A stretch of DNA of 45,816 bases, taken from IMG/VR virus record IMGVR_UViG_3300020400_000857, positions 1 to 45,816 of that record, one strand, 5' to 3'. This document shows positions 37,181 to 44,173 of this stretch, in pieces (the stretch's first letter is position 1; every line of letters begins with the position of its first letter). The translations under genes and the position numbers were made by a program. Under the pieces are notes generated by a model. The model saw only the letters and a list, made by a program, of their open reading frames with translations. It ran no database searches and had not been told where the DNA came from. This stretch comes from a virus.

Positions 37181-37495
37181 TTAACTTCCTAATCTATTTT
37201 TTATTGTTGCCGGATCTGGTATTCTTATTTCTGTGCCGGCTTCGAAATCTTCTATAGGGTCAATTAAAATGTTTATATTTCTTTTGGCAAATACCCACCA
37301 TAATCTAGTACTACCAAAAAATGCGTATGCGGCCAAGTCTGGTCTTTTATCATACTCAGCTGGAATAACATAAAATTCGTCATCATCTCTAATTGGAACA
37401 TAAGGAATATTCTCAACTACTCCTAGATAGTCATCAATTATTCTACTATCTCGGTATATGCTTTTTTTGTTGTATGGATTATTTTTATATGGCAT
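37181..37495 (-). CDS. 53: Baseplate wedge subunit gp53
   Basis: The 104-residue protein ends with YDKRPDLAAYAFFGSTRLWWVFAKRNINILIDPIEDFEAGTEIRIP, the recognisable gp53 pattern (a small LysM-like wedge protein). T4 gp53 is 196 residues, so this one is short, as in other marine T4-like phages. gp53 helps close six wedges around the hub. The ATG overlaps the upstream gene stop by one base (TAATG). Confidence 0.88.
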   Translation of the reverse strand: MPYKNNPYNKKSIYRDSRIIDDYLGVVENIPYVPIRDDDEFYVIPAEYDKRPDLAAYAFFGSTRLWWVFAKRNINILIDPIEDFEAGTEIRIPDPATIKNRLGS

Positions 37496-38187
37496 TAGAA
37501 GAAACTCTTAGATCCGTTTGCGTTTTGTCCTTCGATGTATTTTCCAGTTCTAAAACTTTCAAGACTGAAATGATCTCTTACATCGCCAGGATCTGGTGCT
37601 ACAACCAAGTCGATAAACATAATGCATGATGCTGGCACATAAGTTTGTGCAAGACCTTCCGCTACAGTTTTAACACTCGTTGTTCCACCTGGACTTTCTG
37701 GTGGACCAGCTGGTACATAATCAACATCATTTAGTAAACCTAGTGTAACAGTTCTTACAAGAACAGGTAAATTTTTAAACATATATGGACCATATGCAGA
37801 AAAGAGTAAAGTTGGTGGTGGAGCACCTCTAGTATCAGCTCTCACACTATTGTCTAATCCAAACTCTCCTCTACACACAATTCTAAAAAAGTTCAGCACA
37901 GCCAACAGGTATCTGGCTTCTTCATATGTGTTGGCTGTGAACTGACCATTAACTGTGAGTGAAGGGGAGGTTGATTTATTCCATGCAAAATATTCGTAGT
38001 TAGTATGCGGAATATCGTATGAGCTATAAGCAGGAGTACCTAAGTTGACTTGAATTTCTGGAGAGTAGGGAAATATCAATCCATTAGTGTTAGCAATAGG
38101 TCTCATGAGGTCTGAAGTTTTTGGATATACCAAATCTTTAGCCCCTGGTTTAGCTCGTAATTTTACTCTGTAATCTGAATTTGCCAT
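37495..38187 (-). CDS. Tail tube/baseplate protein (gp48 or gp54 position)
   Basis: The 230-residue protein begins ANSDYRVKLRAKPGAKDLVY and has NGLIFPYSPEIQVNLGTPAYSSYDIPHTNYEYFAWN, then a segment (FTANTYEEARYLLAVLNFFR) like tail-tube family proteins. It heads the operon gp53-hub-spike, which suits a tube-baseplate junction protein such as gp48 or gp54, but I cannot decide between them. An AATAAATA late octamer at 38209 lies 22 bases upstream. Confidence 0.68.
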   Translation of the reverse strand: MANSDYRVKLRAKPGAKDLVYPKTSDLMRPIANTNGLIFPYSPEIQVNLGTPAYSSYDIPHTNYEYFAWNKSTSPSLTVNGQFTANTYEEARYLLAVLNFFRIVCRGEFGLDNSVRADTRGAPPPTLLFSAYGPYMFKNLPVLVRTVTLGLLNDVDYVPAGPPESPGGTTSVKTVAEGLAQTYVPASCIMFIDLVVAPDPGDVRDHFSLESFRTGKYIEGQNANGSKSFF

Positions 38188-38208
38188 TTTAATAATACCT
38201 GTTAATAT

Positions 38209-38216
38209 TATTTATT
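38209..38216 (-). promoter_or_regulatory. Late promoter octamer AATAAATA
   Basis: One-mismatch late octamer on the minus strand 22 bases before the gene at 38187, and back to back with the sigma70 promoter at 38244. Confidence 0.62.
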
Positions 38217-38243
38217 GTCGTCATTAACTGGTATTTTAAAGAC

Positions 38244-38273
38244 TTGACATATACCCTCGTTTTAGTGTATATT
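38244..38273 (+). promoter_or_regulatory. Sigma70-type promoter of gp55-gp47-gp46
   Basis: TTGACA (38244-38249), an 18-base spacer and TATATT (38268-38273). It leaves a leader of about 30 bases with TAAGGA before the gp55 ATG. No late octamer precedes gp55, as expected for a gene that must act before late transcription. Confidence 0.78.
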
Positions 38274-38309
38274 GTTAGTTGTGTATGAAATGTAAGGAAT
38301 AATCTACGT

Positions 38310-39149
38310 ATGGCTAGAACAAAATATTTGAATAATAAGGATTTATTAGCGGAAATCCACAAAAGTAAAACGTCTTACTGCTACTATGAAAAACCAGAAT
38401 ATCATCAATATGATTTGATAGTGGATGAAGTTAAAAAAATTAACAGAAATACAATAAAAGAAGCTCGACTGGTTAGAGCAAAAAGACTGTCAGAACAAAA
38501 AATTGAAGCATTAGGATTAAAAGTTAAAAAAACTACAATGGATGAACACGCCATTGATCCAAAATCAATTCCAATTGAGGACCTAATTTTTAGAGTTAAA
38601 ACATTTGATCATATTCCAGATGATCTAGATAGAAAAAGCAATCACAAAACTATTGCAGATACCAAAGTAAAATTAAATTTTGTTCCTTTCAAACATTATA
38701 AATTTAAAAATTATGAAAAAAAACAATTAGTGGAAGTTGGCAAAAGTCATTATGCATCACACAATCAATTCAGTCTGGATCATGGATCAATAACTCCCAA
38801 GCTAGGTCATATGTATATGAAACTGTGTCAAAGATACGGCACAAGATCTAACTGGCGTGGGTACACTTACAATGATGAAATGCAATCACAAGCACTATTG
38901 CAATTGAGCATGATTGGTTTACAGTTTGATGAATCCAAGTCTGACAATCCATTTGCATATTATACTGCGGCAATAACCAATTCTTTTACCAGAGTATTGA
39001 ACATGGAAAAGAAACATCAAAGTCTAAGAGATGATCTTTTACAAGAAGCTGGACAGACTCCATCTTTCACAAGACAGATTGAGCATGAAGAAAAACAAAA
39101 AGCAAAACACGGAGAACAGATTTTAGGTCATGCAAAAAGAAAAAAGTAA
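38310..39149 (+). CDS. 55: Late transcription sigma factor gp55
   Basis: The 279-residue product has a divergent Lys-rich N-terminal half. Its C-terminal half carries the gp55 pattern: NWRGYTYNDEMQSQALLQL near residue 190, then FDESKSDNPFAYYTAAITNSFTRVLNMEKKHQSLRDDLL, corresponding to the sigma region 2 that recognises TATAAATA-type late promoters. T4 gp55 is 185 residues; the extra length is in the N-terminal part. gp55 directs host polymerase, with the sliding clamp, to late promoters like those found in this window. The gp47 ATG lies inside its 3' end (20-base overlap). Confidence 0.88.
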   Translation: MARTKYLNNKDLLAEIHKSKTSYCYYEKPEYHQYDLIVDEVKKINRNTIKEARLVRAKRLSEQKIEALGLKVKKTTMDEHAIDPKSIPIEDLIFRVKTFDHIPDDLDRKSNHKTIADTKVKLNFVPFKHYKFKNYEKKQLVEVGKSHYASHNQFSLDHGSITPKLGHMYMKLCQRYGTRSNWRGYTYNDEMQSQALLQLSMIGLQFDESKSDNPFAYYTAAITNSFTRVLNMEKKHQSLRDDLLQEAGQTPSFTRQIEHEEKQKAKHGEQILGHAKRKK

Positions 39150-40155
39150 GTTATTCGACAAAGTAGCTTGTTTCACTGATATTCATTTTGGCATGAAGAA
39201 CAATTCACGTCAACACAACAATGACTGTGAAGCATTCATTCACTGGTTCATTGATCAAGCCAAAGAGTTTGGTGCCAAGCAATGTATATTTTTAGGTGAT
39301 TGGCATCATCACAGATCATCAATCAATGTGTCAACGTTGAACTATTCTATGAGTAATATTCGTAGAATATCTAAAGCATTTGAAAAAGTTTATTTTATAG
39401 TTGGTAATCATGATCTCTTTTACAGAGACAAACGTGAAATATCATCTGTGCCTTTTGCAGATGAATTTGAAAATGTACAGGTTATCAACGATCTATTTCT
39501 TGAAGGTGATGTAGCCATAGTACCTTGGATGGTTGAAGATGAGTGGAAAAAAATAAAAAAAATCAAAGCCAAATATATGTTTGGACACTTTGAACTGCCC
39601 AACTTCAAAATGAACGCCATGGTTGAAATGCCAGACACAGGAACTATACAGGCAGATCATTTCAAGAATGTGGGCCATGTGTTCACAGGTCACTTCCACA
39701 AGCGTCAGCATTCAGGAAACATTTCATACATAGGTAATGCCTTCCCTCACAACTATGCTGACGCCTGGGATGACAATCGTGGATGTATGTTGCTGGAATG
39801 GGGACAAGATCCTGTGTACAAAGTTTGGCCAGATGCTCCAAGATACAGAACCATTGAATTGAGCAAACTGTTGGCAGACACAGAAACAGTATTGCAGGCC
39901 AACACATATTGCAGAGTGAAAGTGGATCTAGATATTTCATATGAAGAAGCCAACTATATTCGTGAGAATCTCACAGAATCATATCAACTCAGAGAGCTGG
40001 CACTTCTACCACAGAAAGATGCTGAGGATGAAATAGAATTTGCAGGCGAAATCAAGTTTCAGTCAGTGGATCAAATTGTGATCGAACAGTTGAAAAAACT
40101 GGAGTCTGAGACTTTTGACAACAATGTACTAGTAGAGATATACACAAGACTATGA
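39130..40155 (+). CDS. 47: Recombination endonuclease subunit gp47 (SbcD/Mre11-like)
   Basis: The 341-residue protein has all metallophosphatase motifs in order: TDIHFG (about 16), LGDWHHH (about 55), GNHD (about 92), GHFE and GHFHKR (about 199). These bind two Mn ions for exo- and endonuclease cleavage. It forms the Mre11-Rad50-like complex with gp46, used in resection, recombination and replication restart. Length matches T4 gp47 (339). The gene has visibly higher GC and more CTG/GTG codons than the flanking genes. The stop overlaps the gp46 ATG (ATGA). Confidence 0.95.
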   Translation: MQKEKSKLFDKVACFTDIHFGMKNNSRQHNNDCEAFIHWFIDQAKEFGAKQCIFLGDWHHHRSSINVSTLNYSMSNIRRISKAFEKVYFIVGNHDLFYRDKREISSVPFADEFENVQVINDLFLEGDVAIVPWMVEDEWKKIKKIKAKYMFGHFELPNFKMNAMVEMPDTGTIQADHFKNVGHVFTGHFHKRQHSGNISYIGNAFPHNYADAWDDNRGCMLLEWGQDPVYKVWPDAPRYRTIELSKLLADTETVLQANTYCRVKVDLDISYEEANYIRENLTESYQLRELALLPQKDAEDEIEFAGEIKFQSVDQIVIEQLKKLESETFDNNVLVEIYTRL

Positions 40156-42026
40156 TAAAATTAAAAAACATATCAATCAAAAACTTTCTGAGTGTGGGTA
40201 ATTCTGTGCAGGCAGTGAACTTTGACACACCAGGCATGACACTGGTATTGGGCAATAACTTGGACCTAGGAGGTGATGGATCTCGAAATGGAACAGGTAA
40301 GACTACTATCATAAATGCACTATCCTATGCCATATACGGTATAGCATTGAACAATATCAGACGTGACAATTTGATCAACAAGACCAACGGCAAGAACATG
40401 ATTGTGACTGTGGAGTTTGACAAAGACGGTCACAGCTACAGAATTGAACGTGGTCGTAAGCCAAACATATTCAAGTTTATATGTGATGATGCTGTGGTAA
40501 ACGACACAGACACCAACGAAGCCCAGGGGGATTCGAGACTTACCCAACAAGAAGTGGAACGCATATTTGGAATGAGCCATTTGATGTTTAAACACATTGT
40601 GGCCTTGAACACGTACAACGAACCTTTCTTGGCAATGAAGGCCGGGGATCAAAGAGAAGTGATTGAAGAGCTCCTCGGGATTACAAAATTAAGTGAAAAA
40701 GCTGGCAAGCTCAGAGACGAAATCAAAAGCATCAAAGACGATATCACACGTGAAGAAGCCAGAATCGATACAGTCAAGCGGTCTAACAGCAAGGTAGAAG
40801 ACACCATTAGAAAGTTTAGAATCAAATTACAAGCATGGGATGATGCACATGAAAAGCGGTTAGTTGAATTGCGTTCTTCCATTGCACAGTTAAACAAAGT
40901 GAACATTGATGAAGAGATTGACAGTCATGAACTGCTGGTCAAATGGAACCAAGATAACACTACATTGCAATCGTTGAAGCGAGAGTTAACACAGTCTATA
41001 GGCACGTTTAAACAGCTAGACAGCTCTGTACAGCGTCTGAAAGACAATATTGCTACACTAGAGGACAAAAGGTGTCCCACGTGTGATCAAGCATTGCACA
41101 ATAGTGATGAACATGATCAAATACTGGAGTCTGCTAAGAAAGAACTGATGGAGACCGAAAATCAATCACATACAACGCAAACGCAAATACAAACCACATA
41201 CAATAGTATACAACAATTATCGTCGGCACATACACATACAACAAACAATACAACACATACATCGTCGCATACAAACGTACATACAATAATATCGTCGCAT
41301 ACAAGCAACACATACAATATAGGTGCTAAACCGTCTGTATACTACAATACTATGAACGAAGCATATCAGCATAGACAGAACTTAGAAGCATTACAGTCTG
41401 AAGAAAAACGTGAACAAACAGAAACTAATCCTATTCAAGAACAGATAGATGAACTGCAACAAAAGAATATAGAAGTAATAGATTATGCTACAATTAACAG
41501 TTTAACAAGTTTAAAAGAACATCAAGAGTTTTTGTATAGATTGTTAACAAGCAAAGATTCATTTATTAGAAAGAAAATCATTGATCAGAACTTAAACTAT
41601 TTGAATTCAAGATTGAATCATTATTTAGATACAGTAGGATTACCACATGAAGTAGTATTCCAATCTGATTTAACTGTGATGATTACTGAGCTTGGCAGAG
41701 AGCTTGATTTTGATAATTTAAGTAGAGGAGAAAGAAACAGATTAATACTTGGATTGTCTTGGGCATTCAGAGATGTATTTGAAACAACATCTAATCAGCT
41801 AAACTTATTGTTTATTGATGAATTGATTGATTCGGGTATGGATACACAAGGTGTTGAATCTGCTATTGCTGTATTAAAGAAGATGGGCAGAGAAAGAAAT
41901 AAAAATGTATTCTTAATATCACACAGAGATGAATTGGTAGGAAGAGTAACAAATATATTAAACGTAATTAAGGAACACGGCTTTACTACTTTTGATAATG
42001 ATCTAGAAGTAGTAGGCAACGTATAA
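40152..42026 (+). CDS. 46: Recombination endonuclease subunit gp46 (SbcC/Rad50-like)
   Basis: A 624-residue ATPase: Walker A GRNGTGKTT-like (SRNGTGKTTIINAL, about residues 45-58), zinc hook CPTC (about 310), ABC signature LSRGERNRL (about 530) and Walker B LLFIDELID (about 560). It partners gp47. T4 gp46 is 560 residues. The extra length is mostly a His/Thr/Asn-rich tract (about residues 346-393) right after the hook. It has many His-Thr pairs and little of the Glu/Lys expected in a coiled coil, and it is encoded by a G-poor repeat of CATACA words. The 5' half is GC-richer than the 3' half. The frame is intact throughout. Confidence 0.93.
   Translation: MIKLKNISIKNFLSVGNSVQAVNFDTPGMTLVLGNNLDLGGDGSRNGTGKTTIINALSYAIYGIALNNIRRDNLINKTNGKNMIVTVEFDKDGHSYRIERGRKPNIFKFICDDAVVNDTDTNEAQGDSRLTQQEVERIFGMSHLMFKHIVALNTYNEPFLAMKAGDQREVIEELLGITKLSEKAGKLRDEIKSIKDDITREEARIDTVKRSNSKVEDTIRKFRIKLQAWDDAHEKRLVELRSSIAQLNKVNIDEEIDSHELLVKWNQDNTTLQSLKRELTQSIGTFKQLDSSVQRLKDNIATLEDKRCPTCDQALHNSDEHDQILESAKKELMETENQSHTTQTQIQTTYNSIQQLSSAHTHTTNNTTHTSSHTNVHTIISSHTSNTYNIGAKPSVYYNTMNEAYQHRQNLEALQSEEKREQTETNPIQEQIDELQQKNIEVIDYATINSLTSLKEHQEFLYRLLTSKDSFIRKKIIDQNLNYLNSRLNHYLDTVGLPHEVVFQSDLTVMITELGRELDFDNLSRGERNRLILGLSWAFRDVFETTSNQLNLLFIDELIDSGMDTQGVESAIAVLKKMGRERNKNVFLISHRDELVGRVTNILNVIKEHGFTTFDNDLEVVGNV
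41170..41330 (+). repeat. CATACA-rich low-complexity tract inside gp46
   Basis: About 160 bases with very few G, built of ACA/CATACA words, and two copies of ATCGTCGCATACAA (near 41261 and 41291). It encodes the His/Thr-rich insert of gp46. No homologous sequence is seen elsewhere in the window. Confidence 0.8.
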
Positions 42027-42029
42027 ATA
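42022..42029 (+). promoter_or_regulatory. Late promoter TATAAATA (perfect)
   Basis: Exact late octamer on the plus strand overlapping the gp46 stop codon. Seven bases later is the ATG of a 22-residue microprotein, and the Dps-like gene follows at 42099. Confidence 0.75.
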
Positions 42030-42036
42030 TTACATT

Positions 42037-42105
42037 ATGAGCAGATTATTATTTTGGGCATTTATTATAGCACTTGCCTTTTACTTAGGATTATACGTAT
42101 GGTAG
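42037..42105 (+). CDS. 22-residue hydrophobic microprotein (possible)
   Basis: The frame MSRLLFWAFIIALAFYLGLY, ending V-W-stop, is one membrane-helix length. Its ATG lies seven bases after a perfect late octamer and has no ribosome site. Its last codons overlap the start of the Dps-like gene. It may be a real membrane microprotein or only a leader whose translation couples to the next gene. Confidence 0.4.
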   Translation: MSRLLFWAFIIALAFYLGLYVW

Positions 42106-42464
42106 AACAATATACAAGAACAACATTAGAATTGTTAAACCAAGTTAGATATTGGCATTGGCAAACAAGATCGTTTGCCCAGCATGAAGCATTATGCAAA
42201 TGGTATACAAATGTATCACCATTAGTTGATGAGCTAGTTGAAGCCTGGATGGGTTATGAAGGCAGAATATCAGTTGATCAAGGCGGTGTACAATTAGTTG
42301 ATTACGATAGTGTAGAGCAAATTGAAGATGCTATCAAAGAACACAGAACAATGACCAAATCATTCAAAGATGGTTCAGCAAAGGGCCTAGGTGATGTCCA
42401 AGATATTTTAGATGATATTATGAAACAGGATTCGACTCTGTTGTATCTTCTAACTCTGAATTAA
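42099..42464 (+). CDS. Dps/ferritin-like small protein
   Basis: I chose the ATG at 42099, with AGGA eight bases before it. The 121-residue product is all-helical and starts LLNQVRYWHWQTRSFAQHEALCKWY, then LVDELVEAWMG. The pattern HW...F..H followed by a DE..E helix is that of Dps-like and phage DUF5856-type ferritin-like proteins, with His, Glu and Asp as possible iron ligands. It may bind iron or simply keep the fold; the residues are present, but dodecamer formation is not testable here. Its last 47 bases overlap the 3' end of the opposing nuclease gene. Confidence 0.6.
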   Translation: MVEQYTRTTLELLNQVRYWHWQTRSFAQHEALCKWYTNVSPLVDELVEAWMGYEGRISVDQGGVQLVDYDSVEQIEDAIKEHRTMTKSFKDGSAKGLGDVQDILDDIMKQDSTLLYLLTLN

Positions 42465-43008
42465 TATTTTCTTCTTCAACAGTTTCAATAATCATAGGTT
42501 TAGCACTTTGCTCTTTGAATGCTTTTTTATTCATGTACCAGAATCTTGACCATTCCATGTAAGTGAATACATTTTCAGGATCTGCAGGATACATATTAAA
42601 ATATTCCATTCTCCATTGATTAGGATCCCATAATGCAAATGAGCCTTGACGAGATATTTTTACAAACAATATCCACTTGTCTTGTGCTTCGCAAGATTCT
42701 CTTGCCTGTTTAATCCATTCATTTAATTGTTTGATAGGTTCTCCTAATGCAAGGTTGTGCCACTGAAACTCACCATAGTGTTTTGCTTCAATAACAAGAT
42801 AAGGAAATGTTTCAGGTGGTATAATATCACCTTTAAATCCTCTTGTTTGTCCTTCAGATAATGTTTCTGTTCTTGAAATATTTTGTCCACCTACAAACGC
42901 ACCTGAATAAGGAACTCTTGTAAATGACTCTCCATATAATTCTGTAAGATGATTTGCAACATCTCTTTCGTACGTTTTGCCTTTATTTTTGGATTTTGTA
43001 CCACTCAT
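42418..43008 (-). CDS. PD-(D/E)XK nuclease, resolvase-like
   Basis: The 196-residue protein has KGKTYERDVANHL at the start (Glu of motif I), then RVPYSGAFVGG, GFKGDIIPPE and YLVIEAKHYGE. Together E...GD...ExK form the PD-(D/E)XK metal site, as in archaeal-type Holliday junction resolvases and related phage nucleases. A role in DNA branch resolution or recombination fits the adjacent gp46-gp47, but a restriction-like role is also possible. The C-terminal 50 residues are acidic and disordered. A sigma70-like promoter at 43043-43070 and AAAGG before the ATG support the start. Confidence 0.72.
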   Translation of the reverse strand: MSGTKSKNKGKTYERDVANHLTELYGESFTRVPYSGAFVGGQNISRTETLSEGQTRGFKGDIIPPETFPYLVIEAKHYGEFQWHNLALGEPIKQLNEWIKQARESCEAQDKWILFVKISRQGSFALWDPNQWRMEYFNMYPADPENVFTYMEWSRFWYMNKKAFKEQSAKPMIIETVEEENINSELEDTTESNPVS

Positions 43009-43042
43009 TAGTCAGCCTTTATGTCAATTAAATTTAGCTTAT

Positions 43043-43070
43043 ACTATAGCATTTATTTGATATTTGTCAA
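43043..43070 (-). promoter_or_regulatory. Sigma70-type promoter of the nuclease gene
   Basis: On the minus strand TTGACA (43070-43065), 16 bases, then TATAGT (43048-43043). It is divergent from the promoter at 43098. Confidence 0.65.
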
Positions 43071-43097
43071 CCTGTTAAAAAAATTTGGAAAAAAAGG

Positions 43098-43127
43098 TTG
43101 ACCTTTCTATGTATTTCCTATTATGCT
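43098..43127 (+). promoter_or_regulatory. Sigma70-type promoter of the RNA-rich region
   Basis: TTGACC (43098-43103) and TATGCT (43122-43127) with an 18-base spacer on the plus strand. It leads into about 460 bases with no convincing gene. Confidence 0.5.
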
Positions 43128-43129
43128 AA

Positions 43130-43590
43130 CAAACATTACACAGAACACAGAGAAAAAGCAGGCAAACATCTACTAACAAAATTCTAACACAGGCAATATA
43201 GCGACTCTAGTGATTTGATATCTCAGAAATGCGCCGAGACAAGGTGGTGAATCTGATGTCGCACGTGAACAGCTAAACGTAAAGGCTGAAAAGATAATGG
43301 CTCTGAGAAAAAGCAACCATTAACTTATATGTAAACTGCTAACCTTGGGTACATATAAGTTCCGTCGTATGGAGTAGGAATAATAGGGGTTGAAGGACGA
43401 CCGCCTCTGTAAGGTTCCGTAGGTTAGATGACTTGTCTCTGGTAATGAGATACTCCGCCCTTTACTAGGGTGGAGTATGGCCAAATCTTGGTAATAAGCA
43501 AATACATTAATCATTTAAATTAACTTAGAAACTGTAAATCAACGAAGTTGATATTTTGCTCTTTAGAGCAAATCTAACAGTTAACAGTTA
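43130..43590 (+). ncRNA. Candidate structured noncoding RNA
   Basis: No credible gene fills 43014-43595. The plus strand instead has strong helices. AACTTATATGTA (43322-43333) pairs with TACATATAAGTT (43350-43361). TACTCCGCCCT (43451-43461) pairs with AGGGTGGAGTA (43467-43477) with one G-T. ATCAAC pairs with GTTGAT (43538-43552). TTTGCTC pairs with GAGCAAA (43555-43572). TCTCAGA (43221-43227) can pair with TCTGAGA (43302-43308). The 16-base loop of the first helix contains TAACCTT, which can pair with AAGGTT (43411) or AGGTTA (43421), suggesting a pseudoknot. A promoter lies just upstream. It matches none of tmRNA, RNase P or group I/II introns that I can recognise. The exact ends are not known. 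Confidence 0.6.
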
Positions 43591-43595
43591 CTATA

Positions 43596-43946
43596 TTGGT
43601 TAACACAATGTTTATTCCCCTAGTTCTGACTTTAAATAATTTTGTTATGAAAATCATCCACACACACGAAAAAATCCGTAAACTCCTTGACAAGTATCAA
43701 CCGCGGAAAATATATATGCGCCTGAAGTCAAAGTCTCCAAAAGTATCTCATGAGACCTGTCCTGCCATAGATAAAGTTTTAGATGCACTAGAAAAACTTT
43801 CGACTTCAGGTAAGCCTATTACAGAAGCAAAATTTAAATCGTTAGAAAAGCAAATGGAAAAATTAAGAACTGCTAATGAGAGTTTACGAGATTCAGGTAG
43901 ATACTGGTATAATGCTTGTAAAGAAATTCTAGACCCAAACTATTAG
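43596..43946 (+). CDS. Small basic helical protein of unknown function
   Basis: The frame is open from a TTG at 43596. ATG codons at 43608 and 43647 are more likely starts, and I see no clear ribosome site at any of them. From 43647 the product is about 99 residues: basic at first (HTHEKIRKLLDKYQPRKIYM), then helical and charged (VLDALEKLSTSGKPITEAKF, later EKQMEKLRTANESLRDSGRY), with a possible short coiled coil. I do not recognise it. It follows the structured RNA region and ends with a 4-base convergent overlap with the gp26 extension frame. Confidence 0.55.
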   Translation: MVNTMFIPLVLTLNNFVMKIIHTHEKIRKLLDKYQPRKIYMRLKSKSPKVSHETCPAIDKVLDALEKLSTSGKPITEAKFKSLEKQMEKLRTANESLRDSGRYWYNACKEILDPNY

Positions 43947-44173
43947 ACTACAGGCACCATAGACTTTTTATATCGTTCCATGTTGTCTTTAACAAATGCA
44001 AAAACATCTGCACGATCCTGTGATTCCATCATCCATGCCTCGCTTAATGATATACTTCCCCTCATATACCAACACATTTCATGAATTTGTCTAGTTAAGG
44101 CCCTTAAATCTTTTTCCATACCATCTACATATTTGGTAATTTCTTCAGGGGTGTGAGTTAAGAGCCAGTTACG
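43943..44173 (-). CDS. Second frame of the gp26-type gene, reached by -1 frameshift
   Basis: In the -1 frame relative to the gp26-type gene there is an open stretch of 76 codons starting at CGT 44173-44171, directly after the slippery heptamer. It reads RNWLLTHTPEEITKYVDGME, with a later helical part MCWYMRGSISLSEAWMMESQ and DNMERYKKSM. No start codon with a ribosome site exists: the first ATG (44119) lacks one. It would extend the gp26-type protein from 288 to about 360 residues. The arrangement resembles tail assembly chaperones such as lambda G/GT. An independent start at 44119 (58 residues) is the alternative. Confidence 0.65.
   Translation of the reverse strand, partial: RNWLLTHTPEEITKYVDGMEKDLRALTRQIHEMCWYMRGSISLSEAWMMESQDRADVFAFVKDNMERYKKSMVPVV

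Noticed and set aside
43130-43480. tmRNA
   Set aside because: There is no tRNA-like 3' end, no alanine acceptor arm, and the only tag-like frame does not end in the usual Ala-rich tag.
43320-43514. Minus-strand 64-codon frame in the RNA-rich region
   Set aside because: It runs through the two strongest hairpins, has no ribosome site, and its product has no recognisable pattern.
43130-43590. Group I or group II intron
   Set aside because: Conserved core elements are not present, there is no split gene on the two sides, and only a loose match to domain V (GTCGCACGT) was seen near 43258.
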